NCBI GenBank assembly: GCA_040797825.1
Contig: JBFNEZ010000061.1
Location: 1 to 19,110, forward strand
DNA length: 19,110 bases
From: Geosporobacter sp040797825
GTDB lineage: Bacteria; Bacillota; Clostridia; Peptostreptococcales; Thermotaleaceae
Direction of reading: 5' to 3'
The notes under the pieces are model-generated. The model saw only the letters and a program-made list of their open reading frames with translations, was not told the DNA's origin and did no database searches. This document shows, in pieces, positions 13,677-19,110 of this stretch (its first letter is position 1; the number at the start of each line of letters is the position of its first letter). The translations under genes were made by a program, and so were the position numbers.

Positions 13677-15059
13677 TTGAAACGATTGATTATTTTAGGT
13701 ATAATCCTTTACTTTTTCTACATTTTTCTTAAGTATTTTTCTGTGAAAATAGGATTAAAGCTATTGCTGATATGCCTGCTGATGTTAATATGTTGGACAT
13801 TGGTACAAGATGTTCAGAGTAAATATTTTGTAAAGCTCAGAGATAAAAACAACACTTATTTCACTTTGTTAGCGCAAAATATTGGTGAGGAAAAGGCATT
13901 GTATTATAAAAACATTCCCAATCAGTGGGAGATTTTGAATCTTGACTTAGTACAAGGTGAAGATGAAAAAAATAACCAGGTAGAGATTCTGGGAGATCAA
14001 TATCATACTTTTTCATACATACTAGATGAAATCAGCAAAGCAAAGCATCATATTCATTTAGAATATTTTATTGTGCGAAATGATAGAATAGGTGAAAAAC
14101 TAAAGAATCTACTGATAGAAAAAAGTAAAGCAGGAGTAGAGGTAAGATTTATTTATGATGGCTTTGGTAGCTATCTAATAGGAAGAAAATATATTAGAGA
14201 GTTAGAGGAAGCGGGTGTTCAGCTATCGAAATTTTCTCCAATTTCTCAAACCTTTCGATATTTCAATCTTAATCACAGAAATCATAGAAAGATATTATTA
14301 GTAGATGGTGAAACTGCAGTTATAGGAGGCTCCAACATTGGAGATGAGTATCTAGGGAGAGATAAGGACATCGGAAAATGGCGGGATATGGATATTCTAA
14401 TACGGGGAGATGCTGTGAAGGAACTTCAAGCTGTTTTTTTACGAGATTGGTACATTTCAAAAGGGGAAGTAATTGCAGATAGAACCTATTTTATGGGGAA
14501 AACCATAATTGAGGGGGGACCTATAAAGATTATTGCAGGAGATCCTCCCATTACAGAAGTCAATAGTATGGAGCATTTTTACCTAACAACAATTTATAAT
14601 GCCAAGGATTATTTGTATTTTACTACCCCCTATCTTATACCTCCTGATAGTATTCTTCTTGCTTTAGAAAGTGTGGCTGCTAGGGGTGTAAGAATCAGAA
14701 TACTGATATCAGACAGATCAGATAATATTTTAGGAGAATATGCCACGAATTTATATGCAAAGAAGCTTGCTCAGGCTGGAATAGAGGTATATCGGTATAT
14801 GGATGGCTTTTTACACAGCAAGGTTGTCGTTGTGGATGGGAAGGTTGCAACTATTGGTACCCCGAACTTAGATCATCGTGGACTTCGGTTAGATTATGAG
14901 GTATTGGCTGCAGTTTATCATAAGGATACAGTGAAATTGATCGAGGGTTTTCTTTCTAAGGATTTAGAGAAGGCTCACTTAATGAAGGAGAATATGAAAC
15001 TGAGCTTTATAGAAAGACTAGGATATACTTTAGTGAGGATGATACGAGGTATTTTATAA
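13677..15059 (+). CDS. cls: Cardiolipin synthase (phospholipase D superfamily)
   Basis: The 460-residue enzyme joins two phosphatidylglycerols to give cardiolipin and glycerol at the cytoplasmic membrane. Two N-terminal membrane segments (about 3-20 and 26-43) are followed by two phospholipase-D domains with intact HKD motifs: His203/Lys205/Asp210 in NHRKILLVDG and His379/Lys381/Asp386 in LHSKVVVVDG. Supporting blocks are HIHLEYFI, IGGSNIGDEYLGRD and IGTPNLDHRGL. The length is close to bacterial ClsA, slightly short. The start is TTG 13677 with AGGAAGTG at 13664-13671; the two membrane helices depend on this start, since no ATG lies upstream. It stands alone, convergent with alaX, and ends at a shared terminator. 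Confidence 0.92.
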   Translation: MKRLIILGIILYFFYIFLKYFSVKIGLKLLLICLLMLICWTLVQDVQSKYFVKLRDKNNTYFTLLAQNIGEEKALYYKNIPNQWEILNLDLVQGEDEKNNQVEILGDQYHTFSYILDEISKAKHHIHLEYFIVRNDRIGEKLKNLLIEKSKAGVEVRFIYDGFGSYLIGRKYIRELEEAGVQLSKFSPISQTFRYFNLNHRNHRKILLVDGETAVIGGSNIGDEYLGRDKDIGKWRDMDILIRGDAVKELQAVFLRDWYISKGEVIADRTYFMGKTIIEGGPIKIIAGDPPITEVNSMEHFYLTTIYNAKDYLYFTTPYLIPPDSILLALESVAARGVRIRILISDRSDNILGEYATNLYAKKLAQAGIEVYRYMDGFLHSKVVVVDGKVATIGTPNLDHRGLRLDYEVLAAVYHKDTVKLIEGFLSKDLEKAHLMKENMKLSFIERLGYTLVRMIRGIL

Positions 15060-15186
15060 GATTCCAAAAAATGGATTCAAAAATAGCGAAAAAAGTAGAA
15101 TTAAATAGGATTTTGTTATTGAATTTGTAGCTTAATTTTAATATAATCAATGAGGTAAGATATAATTTTCCAAGCAAAATAGGGTG

Positions 15187-15221
15187 AAAAAGAGAAGGGA
15201 TTGGGAGACCTTCTCTTTTTT
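15187..15221. terminator. Bidirectional terminator between cls and alaX
   Basis: AAAAAGAGAAGG pairs with CCTTCTCTTTTT around a 10-base loop, with A-rich and T-rich flanks on both sides. It can therefore end cls transcription rightward and alaX transcription leftward. The gap 15060-15186 holds nothing else that I can recognise. Confidence 0.85.
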
Positions 15222-15243
15222 GTTATTCCCCTGGAAATAAGAG

Positions 15244-16446
15244 TTATAGATATCGATGGATAAGAATTTTTTCTGCTGCTTGAAGGGCGCCTTCTAAGTT
15301 AGATAAATCATCTCCCCCCCCTTGTGCAGTCTGGGGATTACCTCCTCCCTTACCATTGATCATGGGAGACACTTCTTTTAAAAGTTCGTTCATATTAATG
15401 TCGACATCTTGAGAGCGACTAAATAGAATTTGAGCTTTTCCATTTTGTTTTGAGCCAAAGAGTAGAATAATTTTAGGTCGGGTTGCAATTTTTGCTGCCA
15501 AAGTTCTAAGCTCATTCATATCTTTTGGATCGAAAACTTTAGCTAAAATTTTTATATCTTTATGAACCTTTCCTTCTTCATAGAGGAATGCTGCTTCATA
15601 ATCTGTCAATTGATTCTTTGAAATTCTTAATTCTTTCTTTAGAAGATTATGTTCTTTATAAAGTCTTTCCACACTTTCTGCGGCTTCTAAATCCTTGACA
15701 GATAATAGTGTAGAGATTTTATTGATACCATTGTTTTTCCAGTAATAATCCTTAAGTGCTCGATTTCCGCATACAAATTCTATTCGGAGTGCCCCCTTCA
15801 TTTTCTCCCATTTCCTTACTTTTATCAATCCAACTTCTCCAGTATAATGAGGATGGGTCCCCCCACAAGGAGAATAGTCAAACTGTTCTACTTCTATAAT
15901 ACGTATATTTTCTTTAACTTTAGGTGGCTTTCTAAGGGGTAATTGCTGGAGTTTTTCTGGATCTGGGTAGAGTTGTTTTACAGGAAGATTATTGTAAATA
16001 ATTTGATTAGCCATAAATTCAACTTCTTCTGCTCGGGTATCTAATAGATTGTCCATAGCAATATCAATAGTAACAAACTCGTTGCCTAAATGAAAACCTA
16101 TGGTTTCGCCTTGAAAGAGTTTTTCAAAGCAACCGGATAAAATATGCTGACCTAAATGCTGCTGCATATGATCAAAACGGTGGCGCCAGTCAATGCTGCA
16201 AGATGCCGCTATGAAATGAGTAGGTCTTTGTTTTGCCACATGATAAATCATATCGCCTTCCTCATAAACATATTCAATCTTGATATCATCAATAAGTCCG
16301 ATATCGCTAGGTTGCCCACCCCCTTCAGGATAAAAAGCAGTCTGATCTAGGATAATATGAAATTTATCATCTTTCTCCACAATATCCGTAATGTTAGCAG
16401 TAAAGTCTTTTACGTAAACATCTTCATAGAAAAGCTTTTTTGTCAA
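15244..16446 (-). CDS. alaX: Alanyl-tRNA editing protein AlaX (long form with DHHA1 domain)
   Basis: The 400-residue protein is a free-standing trans-editing enzyme that hydrolyses mischarged Ser-tRNA(Ala) or Gly-tRNA(Ala) in the cytoplasm. The N-terminal region has QTAFYPEGGGQPSD (about 35-48). The zinc-binding editing core has His97-x3-His101 (HLGQH) and Cys194-x3-His198 (CGGTH). A coiled linker (about 235-290) leads to a C-terminal DHHA1 domain ending with the glycine-rich GKGGGNPQTAQGGG. The preferred start is TTG 16446, because AAAGGA lies 8 bases before it and the protein then begins MTKKLFYED, as in relatives. A further in-frame TTG at 16464 has no ribosome binding site. Upstream, TTGTCT and TATGAA with 17 bases between them form only a weak promoter. 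Confidence 0.9.
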   Translation of the reverse strand: MTKKLFYEDVYVKDFTANITDIVEKDDKFHIILDQTAFYPEGGGQPSDIGLIDDIKIEYVYEEGDMIYHVAKQRPTHFIAASCSIDWRHRFDHMQQHLGQHILSGCFEKLFQGETIGFHLGNEFVTIDIAMDNLLDTRAEEVEFMANQIIYNNLPVKQLYPDPEKLQQLPLRKPPKVKENIRIIEVEQFDYSPCGGTHPHYTGEVGLIKVRKWEKMKGALRIEFVCGNRALKDYYWKNNGINKISTLLSVKDLEAAESVERLYKEHNLLKKELRISKNQLTDYEAAFLYEEGKVHKDIKILAKVFDPKDMNELRTLAAKIATRPKIILLFGSKQNGKAQILFSRSQDVDINMNELLKEVSPMINGKGGGNPQTAQGGGDDLSNLEGALQAAEKILIHRYL

Positions 16447-16530
16447 AAAACTCAGTCCTTTCAAGTATATTCATATATTTATTATTTTCTATAGACAAGA
16501 GTAAAATCCTTTGAAAATCAATAAAACAAT

Positions 16531-16560
16531 AAAAAGAGGTTTATCTAAAAACCTCTTTTT
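16531..16560 (-). terminator. Terminator of the membrane-anchored hypothetical gene
   Basis: AAAAAGAGGTTT (16531-16542) pairs with AAACCTCTTTTT (16549-16560) around a 6-base loop. Read on the minus strand the hairpin ends in TTTTTATTGTTTTATTG, and it touches the stop codon of the gene at 16560-17555. Confidence 0.85.
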
Positions 16561-17555
16561 TATTGCTTTATTGGATTCACTTTATCTTTTTCAATGATAA
16601 ATGTAGTGCCATCAGGATAGGATACTTTATAGGCTTTAGATTGGAATCCTAGTAAGGATTCGATACGATTTTCTATGTCAGCAAGAACAGCAATAGCGGT
16701 ATCAGATTCATTTAATGTACCTTCTTTTAAGATATAACGTAAGTATTCGGTGTTCCAATAATATTTTTCTTGGGTTCGTATTGTATGGATAACTTTAAAA
16801 TCTTCTGGTCCGGGAAAATTCTGTTTATGAGCAGTTAATTTAGTACGGGTGGTACTAACAGATATCTCTGGTAGCTTTTGCTCTATAAATTGAATTGTAC
16901 TGGATTCGATTATCTTGACCCATTGTTCGGAAGAAGCTTGAGGTTCTATCCACTGTTGGTTAAAGATTTCTTCACTATAGATTGTTTTTTTCCAAACTGC
17001 TCTCCAGTTTTGTTCAATATAGGCGTAGCTTTCAATGAATTTTTCCAAAGTAAAGGCACCCAATCGCTCATCCAAGATTTGAAATAGATTCATTGAGTTA
17101 TAATTTAAGTCACTAATGTAAATAAATTCAATTTTGTCAATAGGTAACAAATTTTCTATCTTGTGAGTAAAAACATATTCTTCTGCTATGAGACGATAAA
17201 TGGTTACCACAGCTTGATCTTTGGAAAGATTTAGAACTGTGATCAGTTCCTTTCCTTTTTCGGGAAGCACGTCTGCAATATATAATTGCAGGTCAATATA
17301 GTTCTGATATTCAGACCATCTGTAATAGTTTAGATTTTCTAAAGTGGCTGAAATGATTAATTCTTTTGCTTCTTCTTTTTGCTTTAGGGAACCAGAGAGG
17401 TATTGTTCTACCACTTCCTCTGAAAGCTTTCGTTCTGGTACTACATAGGATTTAAAGGTTGAAATGCTGGAAAGAATACTATAGAATTCATTTAATGAAA
17501 AGGTAGCTATCAGTAGAATGAGGACTAGAAAAACAATAGATACTTTTCTAAACAT
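16560..17555 (-). CDS. Membrane-anchored extracytoplasmic protein of unknown function
   Basis: The 331-residue protein is not recognised. Residues about 4-24 form one hydrophobic segment after a short basic start (MFRKVSIVFLVLILLIATFS), reading as a signal anchor; no lipobox cysteine is seen. The remainder is soluble, rich in Glu, Ile, Tyr and Gln with many aromatic residues and few Gly, suggesting a mostly helical domain outside the membrane. The end has a small beta-like motif, YKVSYPDGTTFII. There are no cysteines in the mature part and no catalytic motif that I can name. GAAGGAGGTGAT before the ATG is a near-perfect ribosome binding site. It is a single-gene unit with its own terminator, and neighbours give no hint of function. 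A sporulation or envelope role is only a guess. Confidence 0.75.
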   Translation of the reverse strand: MFRKVSIVFLVLILLIATFSLNEFYSILSSISTFKSYVVPERKLSEEVVEQYLSGSLKQKEEAKELIISATLENLNYYRWSEYQNYIDLQLYIADVLPEKGKELITVLNLSKDQAVVTIYRLIAEEYVFTHKIENLLPIDKIEFIYISDLNYNSMNLFQILDERLGAFTLEKFIESYAYIEQNWRAVWKKTIYSEEIFNQQWIEPQASSEQWVKIIESSTIQFIEQKLPEISVSTTRTKLTAHKQNFPGPEDFKVIHTIRTQEKYYWNTEYLRYILKEGTLNESDTAIAVLADIENRIESLLGFQSKAYKVSYPDGTTFIIEKDKVNPIKQ

Positions 17556-17614
17556 GGGAAATCACCTCCTTCTAATATATGTAAGAAAGTTTAAAAATTG
17601 TACACAACAATAAA

Positions 17615-17643
17615 AAAAACGCCAAACTCATTTTGGCGTTTTT
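17615..17643 (-). terminator. Terminator of the 155-residue hypothetical gene
   Basis: AAAAACGCCAAA (17615-17626) pairs with TTTGGCGTTTTT (17632-17643) around a 5-base loop. On the minus strand the hairpin is followed by a run of T, and it lies 34 bases past the stop of the gene at 17678. It works less well for the plus strand. Confidence 0.88.
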
Positions 17644-17677
17644 GACAAAAGATAGGGTTGTACAAATAAATACTATA

Positions 17678-18145
17678 TTACTTTTGCACGTCTATTTGAA
17701 TACTATCCCAAGTATATTGATTTACAAAAAATACAGGTTCTACTTCTTTGTCCCAAAGATTGTAGTGAATAATTAAACACATGCGAATAATGATATCAGT
17801 TATGTTGTTCCAATCATTTTCAGAGATTATTTTCAAGTTGTATCCTCTAGATAATTGTATACCATGGGTGATAGAAAAGGGTACATTTACATTAATAGAG
17901 TCTATTATATAATCATCCATAGTGTAATTTGACTCATTGAGATGATGAAGCTGCAAAGCTTGATGATAGCCCTCCACCAAATTAGCTTGAACACTTTGAA
18001 GGATGATATCCATATCTTTCAAGGCCAGTTGTCGAATGCCGTCATTTAATTCATAAAACCACACAGGCCCTTTCAGTATTATATTTTTACAGGTTTCACG
18101 ATGTTTACTTTTTCTATACTTGTCTAGAACGATAACTTTGGACAC
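17678..18145 (-). CDS. Hypothetical cytoplasmic protein, 155 residues
   Basis: I do not recognise this gene. The protein begins basic (MSKVIVLDKYRKSKHRETCK), has no membrane segment or signal peptide, and contains two cysteines outside any CxxC motif. Its middle part (about 34-70) looks helical and its end is rich in Asn, Asp, Ile and Trp. The start is GTG 18145 with AAGGGGGA five bases upstream; the promoter TTCAAA-N17-TATAAT and a 13-base dyad lie just before it. It is divergent from the gene at 18316 and ends at a clear terminator, so it is a regulated single-gene unit. The expression signals make it a real gene even though the function is unknown. Confidence 0.72.
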   Translation of the reverse strand: MSKVIVLDKYRKSKHRETCKNIILKGPVWFYELNDGIRQLALKDMDIILQSVQANLVEGYHQALQLHHLNESNYTMDDYIIDSINVNVPFSITHGIQLSRGYNLKIISENDWNNITDIIIRMCLIIHYNLWDKEVEPVFFVNQYTWDSIQIDVQK

Positions 18146-18161
18146 GTAGATCCCCCTTGTT

Positions 18162-18174
18162 TAACATAATGTTA
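18162..18174. promoter_or_regulatory. Palindrome TAACATAATGTTA at the start of the hypothetical gene
   Basis: The 13-base dyad is perfect, with a central A. On the minus strand it falls between the -10 box (18183-18188) and the ribosome binding site, at about the transcription start, where a repressor would act. No regulator for it is evident nearby. Confidence 0.4.
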
Positions 18175-18182
18175 CACCCCCT

Positions 18183-18211
18183 ATTATACACTATCTTTTT
18201 ATAATTTTGAA
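18183..18211 (-). promoter_or_regulatory. Sigma-A promoter of the 155-residue hypothetical gene
   Basis: On the minus strand, TTCAAA (18206-18211), 17 bases, then TATAAT (18183-18188) form a good vegetative promoter about 38 bases before the GTG start. Confidence 0.65.
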
Positions 18212-18315
18212 AGAGATTTTATGGAAAATAGCAATGATACTTTTATAAACACAATTGAGACAGGCTGAATACTATATAATAAGCTATAGATTTAATGATA
18301 GAAGGAGGAACGGCT

Positions 18316-18927
18316 ATGGATAATACAAGACTGATTGAAGAAATGCTGCAATTGTTTATGCAGAGTTTTTTTGTTAAATATCAATACGAATACAGAGGTG
18401 TATTGAAAAAAATGCGTATTGACAATCGCTTAAACATGGAGATCGATGAGGAAAAATGGTGCGAAAGCTTTTTATATAAGGCTTGTTTGAATCGTTGTGC
18501 ACAGATTCTATTGATGCGTATTTTAGAAGATCAGGGGCTGATATATAGTAAGATGAATAAAGAAGGGTTAGAAAAGTGGAGAAAATTGGCGAAAAACATT
18601 GCAACTAAATTTGATATATTGTATCATATTGGCTTACAGGATTTGCAAGCTGATGAAAACAAAAAAATAAGAAGTATATTTGGAAAAAGTGATTATGATT
18701 TGCTCGAAATTGATGATGAATTGGCAGAGATAGTAGTTCAATATGCATCAGTTATAGATTTTTCAAATATTCAAAGAGAGGAGATAATTAAGTTTTTTAG
18801 AAAGCTGTACTCATTAGAGGGACGCGAAGAATGGGATCTTGAGAATTTTTATAAAGAAGCTCCTGCCTTACGTTATATCCTTAAACTAGAAAAGGAGGAG
18901 TTTCTATTTGAAAAGCGAATAAAATGA
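18316..18927 (+). CDS. Protein resembling the N-terminal helical region of Eco57I/PglX-type methylases
   Basis: The 203-residue soluble protein has no certain family. FLYKACLNRCAQILLMRILEDQGLI (about 52-76, described here by its pattern) resembles the 'ykr...R.ifirfLEdkgLi' block near the start of large type IIG, Eco57I or PglX-like DNA methylases. The FGKSDYDLLEIDDELAEIVV and IDFSNIQREEIIKFFRKLY stretches resemble the following 'LdFs...DilG.iYe' helices. The protein stops where the methylase motif I region (GQFYTP or similar) would begin, so the catalytic part is absent or encoded separately. ATG 18316 is preferred because AAGGAGG lies between it and the upstream in-frame ATG 18295. TATAAT at 18275-18280 is a likely -10 box. 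The next gene starts 88 bases on. A link to restriction or defence is inferred and uncertain. Confidence 0.55.
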   Translation: MDNTRLIEEMLQLFMQSFFVKYQYEYRGVLKKMRIDNRLNMEIDEEKWCESFLYKACLNRCAQILLMRILEDQGLIYSKMNKEGLEKWRKLAKNIATKFDILYHIGLQDLQADENKKIRSIFGKSDYDLLEIDDELAEIVVQYASVIDFSNIQREEIIKFFRKLYSLEGREEWDLENFYKEAPALRYILKLEKEEFLFEKRIK

Positions 18928-19015
18928 AAAAGGATAAATCTTGTAATAGCAGGCTATAATTTTACTAAGATACTAGAAAAATATTAGAGCTTATCTTTAA
19001 GAAGGAGAGAAGGCA

Positions 19016-19110
19016 ATGGATCTTCAAAGAATAATTGAAAGAATTGAAGAAGGTGTTTTAGTTTTTTTAATGAAACCTAGCTTACAGGGAGAAATTGAAC
19101 AAGCTAAGAC
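19016..19110 (+). CDS. Start of an unknown protein (partial, runs off the window)
   Basis: AAGGAGAGA before ATG 19016 marks a real start. The 31 visible residues begin MDLQRIIERIEEGVLVFLM and are amphipathic and probably helical. Too little is present for a family call. It is on the same strand as the methylase-like gene and probably belongs to the same unit, so its full sequence may explain that gene. Confidence 0.55.
   Translation, partial: MDLQRIIERIEEGVLVFLMKPSLQGEIEQAK

Noticed and set aside
18255..18280. TTGAGA and TATAAT as a promoter for the methylase-like gene
   Set aside because: Only 14 bases separate the boxes, too short for sigma-A; the -10 box alone is mentioned in the gene entry.

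Overview
The window reads as chromosomal DNA from a low-GC, endospore-forming anaerobic Firmicute, most likely an Alkaliphilus-like clostridium. This is inferred from AT-rich codon use, strong AGGAGG ribosome binding sites, TTG and GTG starts, and the gene families present: corrinoid methyl transfer, uxaCBA and a two-domain AlaX. The genus cannot be fixed from the sequence alone.

Layout. 1-716: end of an Lrp/AsnC regulator followed by a LysE-type exporter. 757-6170: an accessory C1 (methyl-transfer) locus in two transcription units. Unit A (894-2987) encodes a DUF1638 protein, a corrinoid protein and a HutC-type GntR regulator, and ends in a terminator. Unit B (3206-6097) encodes a pterin-binding methyltransferase, a second corrinoid protein, a UroD-fold methyltransferase and an unrecognised methionine-rich 47-residue protein, and also ends in a terminator. 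Both units start with a recognisable sigma-A promoter and carry the palindrome GTATATAC, the expected operator shape for HutC-type regulators. 6348-6755: a proline-rich protein with a duplicated hydrophobic segment. 6922-12514: a LacI-type regulator and uxaB-uxaC-uxaA for D-galacturonate breakdown. 12724-13524: a 5'-truncated two-domain ATPase remnant. 13677-15059: cardiolipin synthase. On the minus strand: alaX (15244-16446), a membrane-anchored protein of unknown function (16560-17555) and a small unknown protein (17678-18145). On the plus strand at the end: a 203-residue protein resembling the helical N-terminal part of Eco57I/PglX-like methylases, then the start of another unknown gene.

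How it fits together. In unit B the UroD-fold protein would take a methyl group from an unknown donor (an O-methyl ether is the leading guess) onto the cobalamin of the corrinoid protein, and the pterin-binding enzyme would move it to tetrahydrofolate. Unit A supplies a diverged second corrinoid protein next to a DUF1638 protein. The GntR repressor probably senses the substrate and switches both units. No MttB-type methyltransferase and no RamA-like activator lie in the window. The uxa genes convert galacturonate to 2-keto-3-deoxygluconate; the KDG kinase, aldolase and transporter are not here. Methoxylated plant material (lignin ethers, pectin) would supply both kinds of substrate, which is a possible but unproven reason for the two loci lying together.

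No gene-free stretch exceeds 300 bases. The longest (6098-6347) holds a terminator and a possible sporulation promoter.
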